Shown here: piece by piece, positions 25,976-35,538 of the stretch
Layout: every line of letters starts with the position of its first letter
Position numbering within the stretch: the first letter of the stretch is position 1
Source: Candidatus Gastranaerophilales bacterium
GTDB lineage: Bacteria; Cyanobacteriota; Vampirovibrionia; Gastranaerophilales; Gastranaerophilaceae
DNA length: 64,000 nt
Direction: 5' to 3'
Assembly (NCBI GenBank): GCA_910587175.1
Contig: CAJULH010000001.1
Coordinates: 1 to 64,000, forward strand
The notes under the pieces: generated by a model
Seen by the model: the letters and a program-made list of their open reading frames with translations, nothing else
Database searches by the model: none
Told to the model about the DNA's origin: nothing
Translations under genes and position numbers: made by a program

Positions 25976-26956
25976 TTAGTTTTTAAACACCGCTCTGACA
26001 TCTTTTTTACCTTCTTTTGAATATTCAATACGCCCCAAAACAAAGGGTGACCAAATTTTTGTTATCTCAATTATTTTAGAAACATTTTCAGGCTTTGCAA
26101 TTATACAAAAACCGGCGCCCATATTGAAAGTGCGGTACATTTCATCAACTTCGACAAATCTCTTCATGACTTCAAACACTTCAAGTTTTGGAAGAATATT
26201 TTTGTCTAAAACCGCCGTATACCCCTCCGGGATTACTCTTGCAAGGTTTGACAAAATACCCCCTCCTGTTATATTTGCAAGAGCTGAAACAAGCCTGTTA
26301 TCACAAAGTTTAAGGATTTCGTCAATATATATGGCAGTAGGGGCAAGGGTTTTTAAAAATTCATCATTATTTATAAGTCCGTCTTTATGCAATTTTCTAA
26401 TCAGGGAAAAACCGTTTGAATGCACCCCGGTTGATTTTAGGGCAATTACAACATCGCCTTCACGGACATTATTTTTATCAACGGAATTCGCCTCATCCAC
26501 AAGCCCCACGGCAAAACCCGCCGCATCAAACAATCCCTCCTTAATAAAGTCGCCAAGTTCAGAGGTTTCACCCCCCAAAAGAATGCAATTATATTTTAAA
26601 AGGATTGAATTTAATTCGCTGATAAATTTTGCCATATCATCTGCATTGAGTGTATTTACGGCAATATAATCAAGAAAAAACAAAGGTCTTGCACCAACGC
26701 AGGCTAAGTCATTCAGGTTCATGGCGGCTAAATCCTGCGCCATGGTTTTATAAAGTTTATTTTCTATTAACGGAATGATTTTTGTTCCGATACCGTCAGT
26801 TGTTGCAGCAAAGAAATATTCGGGAATTGCAGGGTGTTTAAAAATTCCGGCAAAATTTTTAAAATTTGAAGATTTTAAACCGGAAAATAAAAGTCCTGAC
26901 AATGCTTCAGCACTTTTTAAATTTACACCGGAATCTTTGTATGTATATTTTTCCAT
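25976..26956 (-). CDS. purM: Phosphoribosylformylglycinamidine cyclo-ligase (AIR synthetase)
   Basis: A 326-residue enzyme forming AIR from FGAM with ATP. It has YKDSGVNLKSAEAL, TDGIGTKIIPLIENK, AAMNLNDLACVGARPLFFLDY, LLGGETSELGDF, STGVHSNGFSLIRK and ITGGGILSNLARVIP. ATG at 26956 is preferred over the upstream TTG at 26974 because GGGAG lies 5 nt before it. It lies 31 nt after purL and 16 nt before the PurN-PurD fusion. Confidence 0.95.
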   Translation of the reverse strand: MEKYTYKDSGVNLKSAEALSGLLFSGLKSSNFKNFAGIFKHPAIPEYFFAATTDGIGTKIIPLIENKLYKTMAQDLAAMNLNDLACVGARPLFFLDYIAVNTLNADDMAKFISELNSILLKYNCILLGGETSELGDFIKEGLFDAAGFAVGLVDEANSVDKNNVREGDVVIALKSTGVHSNGFSLIRKLHKDGLINNDEFLKTLAPTAIYIDEILKLCDNRLVSALANITGGGILSNLARVIPEGYTAVLDKNILPKLEVFEVMKRFVEVDEMYRTFNMGAGFCIIAKPENVSKIIEITKIWSPFVLGRIEYSKEGKKDVRAVFKN

Positions 26957-26987
26957 AATATCTCCCAAGCCCAATCATACCACAATC

Positions 26988-29342
26988 TCAGGCTTTTCTT
27001 TCAAGAGAATTTTGATATATATTATTCAATTCTGAAGTTCTTATCCTTGTAAAACCAAAATCCAAAACCCCTGTGTCATCTGCCTTTCCAAGGATTTTAT
27101 ACGGCAGATGGTTTTTTCTAAGATAATTTTCTACAACAGCCTTATTTTTGGTTGCAATTAAATACCTGCCTGTGATTTCGCCAAAAAGAAGATCGATATC
27201 AGGCTCCAAAATACCTTTAAAGCCGGGAGTTTGACACTTATCGGATTCACAGGAATTAAACAGCATAATTAAAAGCGCACCCAGCACGCCGCCTTTTGAT
27301 ACATCAATAGTGCCTGAAAGCAGGTTTTTATTGTGCAGGTAAAAAATGCTTTTTTTCAACTTCATTTCAAGCTCAAAATCAACAATGTCAGGGGTGCCGC
27401 CTGTAAAATCAAAGAAAACCCTTTGATAGAGCGAGCCTCCGGTGTTTGCATTTTTATCAATATCTTTACCTATTAAAAATATTGAAGCTCCGGGCTGCAA
27501 TCTGGCATACAGAGGGGTTTTTCCCTTGAGTATGCTCATCATACCAATAACCGGAACCGGATAAATTTTAATTTTTCCGTTTTGCACCCCGGGATTTGCA
27601 ATATTTTCCGGATTGTTTAGACCAAAAATGCACTGCTCTGCTGCAATTCCTTCGTTATAAAAAGAAACATTCCCGGAAACAACAGGAATATTAAGCTTTT
27701 CAAGAGCATATCTCATTCCTTTTACTGTTTGGATAAATTGCCACGCAATATCAGGATTTTCAGGATTTGCAAAATTCAAACAATTTGTTATCCCCAGGGG
27801 TTCAAAACCGCTTGAGACAGCATTTCTAAAGGCTTCAAAAACAACATTGCAAGCGCCCTGATAAGGGTCCAGAAAACTCGCATTTTCGCTAGAGTCCATT
27901 GAAAAGCCGATAATTTTGCCTTCTTCAAAGATATTCAGGGGCGAAACACCCAGGTTATGAGGATTTTTCAAAGTTCTTGCACCAACTGTACCGTCATACC
28001 TTTGATATACGTATTTTTTGCTTGCAAATTCAGGTACGGCAGCCATTTTAAAGATAAAATGTTTTAAATTTTCAGGAGTATTTATCGCATCATCTACCAA
28101 AAAACGCTTGTTTTGTAATTTATTAATGTATTCAGGCTTTTTGGGGGATAAATCGTACAGCACAGGGTTTGTCAAAACCTTAACATCAAGAGATGCAAGT
28201 GTTTCACCATTTAAAAACAGGCTGTATGTGCTTCCTTTCTTTGTTTTACCGATAACAGAAGAATTGAGTTCATATTTTTTACATATTTTAAAAATCTCGT
28301 CTACGCCTTTTTTATTTGCTGTAAACACCATTCTCTCCTGGGATTCAGAGAGCATAATTTCATACGGGCGCATATTTTTTTCGCGAAGCGGGACTTTCTC
28401 AAGATATAATTCCACAGAAACCCCGCCTTTGTCAGCCATTTCGGATGTAGAACTTAAAAGTCCTGCAGCACCAAGGTCTTGGGCTGAAAAAACATTTTTG
28501 GATTTTAAAATTTCCAAAGTCGCTTCTATGACATTCTTTTTTACATAAGGGTCACCGATTTGAACGGATAATTTATCCTCTTTGTCGCCCGCAAGCTCTT
28601 TTGAAGCAAATGCAGCGCCAAAAAGCCCGTCCCTTCCTGTGGCAGAACCGATTAAAACTATATAAGAATCAGCTTTTGCAGCCGCTGTTTTAACTTTATC
28701 TTTATGGCAAATGCCAACAGCCATAACATTTACAAGCGGAGACAGGTTGAAACATTTATTAAAACTTATCTCGCCGCCGATTGTAGGTACACCCGTAGAA
28801 TTCCCATAGTCCGAAATACCTTCTGCTACGCCATTTAAGAGATATTTGTTTCTTTTTATTGAATCCAAATCAGTATTTACAACCCCCGAATTTGCGCCGC
28901 ATTTTTCAATTTCGCCAAATTTCAGCGAATTTAAAAGTGCAATCGGTCTTGCATTCATAGCAAGAATATCTCTTAAAATACCGCCAATTCCGGTTGCAGC
29001 ACCCTGGTAGGGTTCAACTGCGGATGGATGATTGTGCGATTCTGTTTTAAAAAATATAATATGACTGCCGATTTTGATGCCGCCGGAGTTTTCATTCCTG
29101 AACAGAGCACCCTTGGATGGCAAAAGCTTTAGATATTTTTTTGAATGCTTGTAACCGCAATGTTCAGACCACATGGCAGAAAAAAGATACAGCTCAAGCT
29201 CGCTTGGCTTACGCCCCAGGCGTTTTACAATTTCATTATATTCAAAGGCTGAAAGTCCCAAATCTTTTATTGAAGGTTCTGTTTTTTTATTCAGACAAAC
29301 TGCAGAATTCGCTTTGGGGCGTACGCATGATGCTATGGTCAT
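26988..29342 (-). CDS. purL: Phosphoribosylformylglycinamidine synthase, large subunit PurL
   Basis: A 784-residue small-type PurL, lacking the glutaminase and PurS parts. Marks are SAMWSEHCGYKHSKKYLKLL, GGIKIGSHIIFFKTESHNHP (His catalytic), GGILRDILAMNARPI, GATGRDGLFGA-like SATGRDGLFGAAFASK, and late GTIDVSKGGVLGALL. It makes FGAM with PurQ and PurS. GGAGG is 6 nt before the ATG. Its start overlaps the purQ stop by 4 bases. Confidence 0.95.
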   Translation of the reverse strand: MTIASCVRPKANSAVCLNKKTEPSIKDLGLSAFEYNEIVKRLGRKPSELELYLFSAMWSEHCGYKHSKKYLKLLPSKGALFRNENSGGIKIGSHIIFFKTESHNHPSAVEPYQGAATGIGGILRDILAMNARPIALLNSLKFGEIEKCGANSGVVNTDLDSIKRNKYLLNGVAEGISDYGNSTGVPTIGGEISFNKCFNLSPLVNVMAVGICHKDKVKTAAAKADSYIVLIGSATGRDGLFGAAFASKELAGDKEDKLSVQIGDPYVKKNVIEATLEILKSKNVFSAQDLGAAGLLSSTSEMADKGGVSVELYLEKVPLREKNMRPYEIMLSESQERMVFTANKKGVDEIFKICKKYELNSSVIGKTKKGSTYSLFLNGETLASLDVKVLTNPVLYDLSPKKPEYINKLQNKRFLVDDAINTPENLKHFIFKMAAVPEFASKKYVYQRYDGTVGARTLKNPHNLGVSPLNIFEEGKIIGFSMDSSENASFLDPYQGACNVVFEAFRNAVSSGFEPLGITNCLNFANPENPDIAWQFIQTVKGMRYALEKLNIPVVSGNVSFYNEGIAAEQCIFGLNNPENIANPGVQNGKIKIYPVPVIGMMSILKGKTPLYARLQPGASIFLIGKDIDKNANTGGSLYQRVFFDFTGGTPDIVDFELEMKLKKSIFYLHNKNLLSGTIDVSKGGVLGALLIMLFNSCESDKCQTPGFKGILEPDIDLLFGEITGRYLIATKNKAVVENYLRKNHLPYKILGKADDTGVLDFGFTRIRTSELNNIYQNSLERKA

Positions 29343-30010
29343 CTTTTACCTCCAAAGATTTCATTTTTTATGAAATTAAATATTTTAAGACCATTCTCAA
29401 GCCCGCATATCTTTGAAACCGCCCTTTCAGGATGCGGCATAAGCCCAAGGACTTTATTTTCACTGTCATACAAGCCTGCAATATCATTTAAAGAGCCGTT
29501 TGGATTGTCTTTATACCTTAAAAATACCATTTTATTTTCTTCAATTCGCCTTAAATCCGCATCATCAGCATAGAAACAGCCTTCTTTATGGGCAATAGGA
29601 ATTGTAATTTCTTCCCTTGTTTTTTCTAAAACTAAAATCTCATCCCTTGAAATAAACCTTGTTGAGGCATTTTCAATAAGTGCACCGGGCAAAAGTCCTG
29701 CTTCACAGAGGATTTGAAAACCATTGCATATACCAAGAGTAAAACCGCATTTTGATTTTACATACTTTTTTAGAGCAAACACAACAGGGGAAAGCTTTGC
29801 AAGGCGCCCAGCCCTGATGTAATCCCCAAATGAAAAGCCGCCGGGAAGCACTATTAAATCATATCCCTCCAGGTTTGTGCAGTTGTGAAAAATATAATCT
29901 GTATTGAAGCCTGCTCCATCAAGTGCAATTTTTGTGTCTCTGTCACAATTTGTACCTGGAAAAACTATGATTCCGGCTTTTAATTTTTTAAAATATTTCA
30001 GAAAATTCAT
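29339..30010 (-). CDS. purQ: FGAM synthase glutaminase subunit PurQ
   Basis: A 223-residue class I glutamine amidotransferase. Catalytic Cys lies in FTLGICNGFQILCEAG; FPGTNCDRDTKIALDGAG, LPGGFSFGDYIRAG and the His-Pro-Glu end in GLMPHPERAVS complete it. It supplies ammonia to PurL. It overlaps purL by 4 bases at its end and purS by 4 bases at its start. Confidence 0.96.
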   Translation of the reverse strand: MNFLKYFKKLKAGIIVFPGTNCDRDTKIALDGAGFNTDYIFHNCTNLEGYDLIVLPGGFSFGDYIRAGRLAKLSPVVFALKKYVKSKCGFTLGICNGFQILCEAGLLPGALIENASTRFISRDEILVLEKTREEITIPIAHKEGCFYADDADLRRIEENKMVFLRYKDNPNGSLNDIAGLYDSENKVLGLMPHPERAVSKICGLENGLKIFNFIKNEIFGGKR

Positions 30011-30264
30011 ACAGCTTCTTCAAAACTTAAAACTTCGTATGTTTCAACCACAGGATTCACGAGCACCTCTGTGCAAATGTTTTCAAGTTTTTTATCAGCC
30101 TCGTTTTTATTTTGCGCCGAAATTTCAAACCCGAAAAACTTACCAATTCTGACATTTGCCTCTTCTTCAAGCCCTATTCTTTTTAATACAACATTTACAG
30201 CTTCGCCTTTGGCATCTTTCACAGTGTTTTTAAGTTTTACAATTACTTTCGCTCTAAATTTCAT
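30007..30264 (-). CDS. purS: FGAM synthase subunit PurS
   Basis: An 85-residue PurS (MKFRAKVIVKLKNTVKDAKG, VRIGKFFGFEI, CTEVLVNPVVETYEVLSFEEA). It bridges PurL and PurQ. It is the first gene of the purine operon. TAAAAT lies exactly 6 nt upstream of the ATG and there is no Shine-Dalgarno site, which suggests a leaderless mRNA start. Confidence 0.96.
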   Translation of the reverse strand: MKFRAKVIVKLKNTVKDAKGEAVNVVLKRIGLEEEANVRIGKFFGFEISAQNKNEADKKLENICTEVLVNPVVETYEVLSFEEAV

Positions 30265-30270
30265 AGGTTT

Positions 30271-30276
30271 ATTTTA
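30271..30276 (-). promoter_or_regulatory. -10 box of the purine operon (leaderless)
   Basis: TAAAAT is followed by six bases and the purS ATG, so the RNA would begin at the start codon. A matching -35 is weak (TTTAAA-like, 17 nt upstream). No purine box operator is obvious. Confidence 0.4.
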
Positions 30277-30339
30277 TAATGAAAGAAAATTAGTTTAAAG
30301 AGACTTTAAAGTGTTTTAAAGCAACTTTGGAGAAACAAA

Positions 30340-30900
30340 ATGAAAGAAACTTTATATTCGACAAAATTTTTAAATTTGGTTGCATCAAAACGCAAAGGCA
30401 AGGCGGATTGGGTTTATGCACACAGACCAAACGCAAAAAATGTTGTAATTATAGTACCTGTTATACACAAGACTGACGCTGATTATACGATGTTTTTAAC
30501 CACAAAAAGACCGCCTTTAATTGAAGAATACGGGGATGTCACTTGTCTTGAATTTCCGGCAGGACTTGTAGGGGATGAAAACACGAACGAAACAACAGAA
30601 GAAGCACTAAAAAAAGAACTCCTGGAAGAAACAGGATATCTGGCAGAAAAATTTGACATAAAGGCAAAAAATCTTGTTACATCAGGCGGTATGACATCTG
30701 AAAAATCCACCCTTGCAATAGCAGAAGTTTTTGATACAAAGATAAAGGAAAAACCCGTAGATGACGGCGGTGTAATTGCGGGAAGAATGGAAGTAAAAAT
30801 TCAGGACATAGGCAGCTTTCTGGATAAAATGGAAAAAGACGGAATTTTCTTATCTGCCCAAACAATCGCAGGAGTTTATTATCTTGCAACCCGGAAATAA
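30340..30900 (+). CDS. Nudix hydrolase, ADP-sugar pyrophosphatase-like
   Basis: A 186-residue protein. The Nudix box spans about 70-95: GLVGDENTNETTEEALKKEL then LEETGY, with the usual Arg replaced by Lys (K-E-L-x-E-E). The N-terminal strand KADWVYAHRPNAKNVVIIVPVI and TKRPPLIEEYGDVTCLEFPAG match the ADP-ribose pyrophosphatase (NudF-type) family. GGAGAAA is 7 nt before the ATG. It lies divergent from purS, 75 nt apart. The true substrate is not determined by the sequence. Confidence 0.85.
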   Translation: MKETLYSTKFLNLVASKRKGKADWVYAHRPNAKNVVIIVPVIHKTDADYTMFLTTKRPPLIEEYGDVTCLEFPAGLVGDENTNETTEEALKKELLEETGYLAEKFDIKAKNLVTSGGMTSEKSTLAIAEVFDTKIKEKPVDDGGVIAGRMEVKIQDIGSFLDKMEKDGIFLSAQTIAGVYYLATRK

Positions 30901-31008
30901 AAACAAAAATAAGACATTTTTGTAACAAAATATGCTCCAAATACGCAAAAACGCTTTTGTTTATGAAATAATTTAAAAAACGGAATTTTATAAAAGAGGA
31001 ATCAGCGG

Positions 31009-32820
31009 ATGAAATTAGCCAAAACACAAACGGTGAACGCATTTAACTATGCATTTTTATCAAGAAGAATTTTTCCATACATAAAACCTTTGATTCCAAG
31101 AATGACTATAGCCTTTGTTCTTGCAATTCCCCTGGGGCTTTTGGACGGCGCAACAGCATTTGCCTTGAAACCATATATTGATGTTGTCGTAAACGGTAAT
31201 CCTATGGTTATAAGGGGTTTTGAACTAACAAGAGATTTGCTTGCAAATTTAATTCCCTGGTTAATTGTCGCCTTCGCTGTTGTTCAGGGACTTTTAAAGT
31301 ATACAAACTCATATCTTACAGACTGGCTTTCAAATAAAATTTCAAACTCCATAAAAATTGATTTATTTAAAAAACTCACAAGCCTTGATTCAAAATTTTT
31401 TGATGAAAATTCTTCAGGCATTGTGCTTTCAAGGTTTTTAAACGACCCGGATACAGCATCAAAAAGCGTTATAGATTCTATTAAAACCCTTATAACCTGT
31501 GCCACTGGAGCTATGGGGCTTATAGCTGTGCTTTTATACAACAGCTGGAAATTGGCGCTCGTTGGTGTTGTGGTGCTTGTTATAGCATTTCTGCCGGTTG
31601 CATTCATCAGAAAGAAAATCAAGCAGGTTTCTAACGACACAATGGCTTTAACCGGCGGTATAAACACAAACTTTAATGAAACATACCACGGTAATAAGAT
31701 TATGACAGGCTACAGCCTGCAAAACAGTTTGAATGCCAAATTTCAGGGACAAATCCATAAATTTTTTGCCCTTGCAATGTCTTTGACAAAAAGGGTGGGA
31801 TGGATGTCTCCTATAATGTATTTAATTGCAAGCATCGGCGTTGCAATTGTAATGCTTTTTGGAAACCATTTAATCATTTCAGGCGAAATGACAACGGGAA
31901 GTTTTGCAAGCTTTATAACATCGCTTCTTCTTTTATATAAGCCCATCAAGGATTTAGGGCGCACACTTACAAATCTTCAAAATGTTTTTGTTGCAATGAG
32001 CAGGGTATTTGAACTTTTTGATTTAACACCTGAAATTGCAGATAAAAAAGATTCAAAAGAACTTTCAAATATAAATGAAAGCATAGATTTTAAAAATGTT
32101 TATTTTGAATATGAAGAAAACAATCCTGTGCTTTTTGATATAACCCTTAGTGTCAAAAAGGGGCAGACTATTGCCCTTGTAGGGAATTCAGGCGGAGGTA
32201 AATCAACCATAGTAAGTCTTTTACCAAGATTTTACGATATAAAATCAGGCAGCATAGAAATTGATGGCATTGATATAAGGGACTATTCGCTCTCCTCTTT
32301 AAGAGGAAATATTTCAGAGGTATTCCAGGATAATTTCCTTTTTTCAGGCACAATAAGAGAAAATATTTTAATGGGAAAACCTGATGCAAATGAAGAAGAA
32401 TTAAACGAAGTTATAAAAGGAGCACATCTGGACGAGTTTTTGCATACGCTTGAATGCGGAGTAGACACCGTAATCGGAGAAAGAGGAACAACACTTTCAG
32501 GCGGTCAAAGACAAAGAGTAGCTATTGCACGCGCCATGATTAAAGACGCACCAATAATTATTTTGGACGAGGCAACAAGTGCCCTTGATAATAAATCCGA
32601 GGCAATAGTACAAAAGGCACTTGAAAATCTGATGAAAGATAAAACCGTTTTTGTAATTGCACACAGGCTTTCAACCATTAAAAATGCTGATAAAATTCTT
32701 GTTATAAACGATGGAAGACTAACAGAAGAAGGCACACACGAAGAACTTTTAAGAATAGAAAACGGACAGTATAAATACTTATACGAAATGCAGTTCCAAA
32801 ACACGGGCATATCTGCATAA
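31009..32820 (+). CDS. MsbA-type ABC exporter (membrane and ATPase fused)
   Basis: A 603-residue half-transporter. Six membrane helices span about 25-310 (type I exporter fold), then the ATPase with GNSGGGKSTIVSLL (Walker A), LSGGQRQRVAIARA (signature) and IIILDEATSALDNKSEA (Walker B), plus the switch His in VIAHRLSTIKNADK. The family exports lipid A-core, lipids or drugs. With an LPS pathway in the window, lipid A flipping is the obvious candidate but not proven. It runs 108 nt after the Nudix gene. Confidence 0.85.
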   Translation: MKLAKTQTVNAFNYAFLSRRIFPYIKPLIPRMTIAFVLAIPLGLLDGATAFALKPYIDVVVNGNPMVIRGFELTRDLLANLIPWLIVAFAVVQGLLKYTNSYLTDWLSNKISNSIKIDLFKKLTSLDSKFFDENSSGIVLSRFLNDPDTASKSVIDSIKTLITCATGAMGLIAVLLYNSWKLALVGVVVLVIAFLPVAFIRKKIKQVSNDTMALTGGINTNFNETYHGNKIMTGYSLQNSLNAKFQGQIHKFFALAMSLTKRVGWMSPIMYLIASIGVAIVMLFGNHLIISGEMTTGSFASFITSLLLLYKPIKDLGRTLTNLQNVFVAMSRVFELFDLTPEIADKKDSKELSNINESIDFKNVYFEYEENNPVLFDITLSVKKGQTIALVGNSGGGKSTIVSLLPRFYDIKSGSIEIDGIDIRDYSLSSLRGNISEVFQDNFLFSGTIRENILMGKPDANEEELNEVIKGAHLDEFLHTLECGVDTVIGERGTTLSGGQRQRVAIARAMIKDAPIIILDEATSALDNKSEAIVQKALENLMKDKTVFVIAHRLSTIKNADKILVINDGRLTEEGTHEELLRIENGQYKYLYEMQFQNTGISA

Positions 32821-33199
32821 AAATAAGCTCTTTTCCCGGCAATGCAAAACTTTTTTAATACAATTATTTTAAAGTTTCAGAATTTTTGTTAATTAATGTA
32901 ACAAAAACACTTAATTTTTGATACAAACTAGCAAAAAGGTTATTTTTTGTTTTTTAATATAGTGTACATAATACACATAAAAAACATAGCAGATTTTATA
33001 ATTTAAGCATTAACAATTTCTTAAAAAAGAAGCAACCCCTTAACAACACAAAATAAATTATACCTAACACAAAAACTCAATTTAAACGCTTTGAAATCGA
33101 AGCGTTTTTTATTTTGCATATAAAATCAGACTGCATCAAAGTATAATGCCGCATGGAAGAATATTTTAATGAATGGTTATTTAAAATTACCGGAAAGCC
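32821..33199. other. Gap after the ABC exporter with inverted repeats and a terminator
   Basis: Between the exporter and ugd, 379 bases hold no sizeable ORF. A short inverted repeat GTGTA/TACAC lies at 32962-32976. A hairpin AAACGCTT/AAGCGTTT at 33084-33107 ends in a T-run. It may hold a small RNA or just be a long 3' end. A 16-codon ORF at 33153 is listed separately. Confidence 0.35.
33084..33110 (+). terminator. Terminator hairpin upstream of ugd 3' end
   Basis: An 8-bp stem AAACGCTT (33084-33091) with AAGCGTTT (33100-33107), 8-nt loop, followed by six T residues. It is about 260 nt past the exporter stop, so it may end the exporter mRNA or an unannotated small RNA. Confidence 0.75.
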
Positions 33200-33203
33200 C
33201 TAG
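33153..33203 (+). CDS. Possible leaderless 16-residue ORF
   Basis: TATAAT (33142-33147) is followed after 5 nt by ATG, encoding MEEYFNEWLFKITGKP and then a stop inside the ugd 3' end. The -10/ATG layout matches other leaderless genes here. No -35 match is clear and no family is recognised, so it may be chance. Confidence 0.2.
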   Translation: MEEYFNEWLFKITGKP

Positions 33204-34534
33204 CCTGCAATGCTACTTTTAGCCGGAAGTTCGGGTTTTTTACCTATACAGTAATATTCAAACCCTTTCTTTGCAAGACGCTTACCATCATATTGGTTTC
33301 TGCCGTCAAAAATAACAGCATGCTTCATCAAGTCTTTTATTTTTTCAAAGTTTGGACGCCTGAATTCGTTCCATTCTGTTAAAAGCAGCATGGCATCAGC
33401 ATCTTCCAGGGCTTCGTATGATGATTTAGCATAAATGATTCTATCACCGAATATCGGCTCGGCACAATCATACGCCTTTGGGTCATAGCCTTGAATTTTT
33501 GCCCCTCTTTTTAAGAGTTCGTTTATGATTGTAATAGAGGGCGCTTCACGCATATCATTGGTTTTAGGTTTAAAAGCAAGCCCCCATACGCCAAATGTTT
33601 TGCCTTCAATATCGCTATTATATCTTTCAAGAATTTTATTTATGAAAAGCACCCTCTGCTCTTTATTTGCTTCATCTGCGGCTTCAAGAAGAGAAGACGA
33701 ACAGCCGTTTGCTTTTGCTGTTTTAATCATAGCCTTAACATCTTTCGGGAAGCAGCTTCCGCCATACCCAAGCCCCGCAAATAAAAACTGCGAGCCTATT
33801 CTTTTGTCGGAACACATTCCGATACGAACCATTTCAGCATCCGCGCCTACTTTTTCGCAAATGTTCGCAATTTCATTCGCATAGGAAATTTTCACAGCCA
33901 AAAACGAATTTGCAGCATATTTTGTCATCTCTGCAGATTTAACATCCATAATAATTACAGGGTTTCCAGTGCGGAGGAACGGAGAATACAATTCCTGCAT
34001 AATTTCTGTTGCCCTTTGGGAGTTTGAACCAATAACAACTCTGTCAGGTTTTAGAAAATCATCCACAGCAGCACCCTGCTTTAAGAATTCCGGATTCGAA
34101 ACAACATCAAATTCAAGGTCTGTTTTTGATTTTATAATCTCTGTAACCTTTTCTGCAGTGCCCACAGGAACGGTAGATTTATCAACAATAACCTTGTAAC
34201 CGTTCATATATTCACCAATGTTTGATGCAACATCATAAACATAAGATAAATCTGCAGAACCGTCCTCTCCCTGGGGAGTGCCGACTGCAATAAAACATAC
34301 TGTTGAAATTTCAACAGCCCTTTTAAGATCATTTGTAAAAGTCAGCCTGTTTTCTGAAACATTCACATTTATAAGCTCTTCAAGCCCGGGTTCATAGATT
34401 GGAACTATACCTTGCGCCAATTTTTCAAGCTTTTTTAAATCTTTATCAACACAAATAACCTCATTTCCCATCTCTGCAAGACAGGTGCCGGCAACAAGAC
34501 CTACATATCCGGTTCCTATAACACAAATTTTCAT
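33200..34534 (-). CDS. ugd: UDP-glucose 6-dehydrogenase
   Basis: A 444-residue enzyme oxidising UDP-glucose to UDP-glucuronate with NAD. GTGYVGLVAGTCLAEMG is the NAD-binding loop; VDKSTVPVGT, SNPEFLKQGAAVDDFLKPDR, GLGYGGSCFPKDVKAM (catalytic Cys) and WGLAFKPKTNDMREAPS complete it. Its start overlaps the stop of the upstream decarboxylase gene by 4 bases, so both are co-translated. They supply UDP-glucuronate and UDP-xylose for glycans. Confidence 0.96.
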   Translation of the reverse strand: MKICVIGTGYVGLVAGTCLAEMGNEVICVDKDLKKLEKLAQGIVPIYEPGLEELINVNVSENRLTFTNDLKRAVEISTVCFIAVGTPQGEDGSADLSYVYDVASNIGEYMNGYKVIVDKSTVPVGTAEKVTEIIKSKTDLEFDVVSNPEFLKQGAAVDDFLKPDRVVIGSNSQRATEIMQELYSPFLRTGNPVIIMDVKSAEMTKYAANSFLAVKISYANEIANICEKVGADAEMVRIGMCSDKRIGSQFLFAGLGYGGSCFPKDVKAMIKTAKANGCSSSLLEAADEANKEQRVLFINKILERYNSDIEGKTFGVWGLAFKPKTNDMREAPSITIINELLKRGAKIQGYDPKAYDCAEPIFGDRIIYAKSSYEALEDADAMLLLTEWNEFRRPNFEKIKDLMKHAVIFDGRNQYDGKRLAKKGFEYYCIGKKPELPAKSSIAG

Positions 34535-35475
34535 TTATCTTTCCTTATTTTCTTTTCAAAATATTTAATAGTTTTTAAAAGCCCTTCTTTAATATCAACC
34601 TCAGGCTCCCAACCGAGCTCTTTTTTTGCAAGAGCAATATCCGGTTTTCTTTGGGTTGGATCATCATTTGGAAGCGGCATATGAATAATTTTTGAGTTTG
34701 AATTAGTAAGTTCAATGATTAATTTTGCAAAATCCAGAATAGTTCTCTCTGATGGATTGCCAAGATTAACAGGACCAATGAAACCCTGTTTATTGTTCAT
34801 CATCCTTACCATACCTTCAACTAAATCTGTAACATAGCAGAACGAGCGCGTTTGCGTGCCATCGCCATAAATTGTAATATCTTTATTTTGAAGTGCCTGA
34901 ACTATGAAATTTGAAACCACTCTTCCGTCATTTGGATCCATATTCGGACCATATGTGTTAAATATCCTTATAATCCTTGTATCTACACCGTTTTGCCTGT
35001 GATAATCCATCATAAGAGTCTCGGCACAGCGTTTACCCTCATCATAACAACTTCTGATTCCTATGGGGTTTACATTTCCCCAATAATCTTCTCTTTGCGG
35101 ATGCACAACAGGATCGCCGTATACTTCACTCGTTGAAGCCTGCAGAATTGTTGCTTTACATCTTTTTGCAAGACCAAGCATATTTATCATCCCCAAAACC
35201 GAGGTTTTGATCGTTTTAATGGCGTTGTACTGATAGTGCGGAGGGCTTGCAGGACATGCCAGATTATAAATTTCATCAACTTCTGCAAAATATTCTTTGG
35301 TGATATCATGACGAACAAGCTCGAAATGGTCGTTTCCTATTAAATGCCTGATATTGTCCTTTGAACCGGTAAAGAAATTGTCAAGACAAATTATGTCATT
35401 GCCTTCGTTCAAAAGCCTCTCGCAAAGGTGGGAACCTATAAAACCGGCACCGCCTGTTATTAAAATTCTTTTCAT
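34531..35475 (-). CDS. uxs: UDP-glucuronate decarboxylase (UDP-xylose synthase)
   Basis: A 314-residue extended short-chain dehydrogenase. GGAGFIGSHLCERLL binds NAD; ACPASPPHYQ, QASTSEVYGDP and the catalytic SYDEGKR-like SCYDEGKRCAETL (YxxxK) are those of UXS. FCYVTDLVEGMVRMM and NLGNPSERTI follow. It converts UDP-glucuronate made by the adjacent Ugd into UDP-xylose, so the pair forms a two-step pathway. Length is typical for bacterial UXS. Confidence 0.92.
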   Translation of the reverse strand: MKRILITGGAGFIGSHLCERLLNEGNDIICLDNFFTGSKDNIRHLIGNDHFELVRHDITKEYFAEVDEIYNLACPASPPHYQYNAIKTIKTSVLGMINMLGLAKRCKATILQASTSEVYGDPVVHPQREDYWGNVNPIGIRSCYDEGKRCAETLMMDYHRQNGVDTRIIRIFNTYGPNMDPNDGRVVSNFIVQALQNKDITIYGDGTQTRSFCYVTDLVEGMVRMMNNKQGFIGPVNLGNPSERTILDFAKLIIELTNSNSKIIHMPLPNDDPTQRKPDIALAKKELGWEPEVDIKEGLLKTIKYFEKKIRKDK

Positions 35476-35538
35476 TAAATCCTCTTAAAATCCGCAAATT
35501 CTTATGATGATATTCTAGCATAAAACGTGGGTTTTAGG

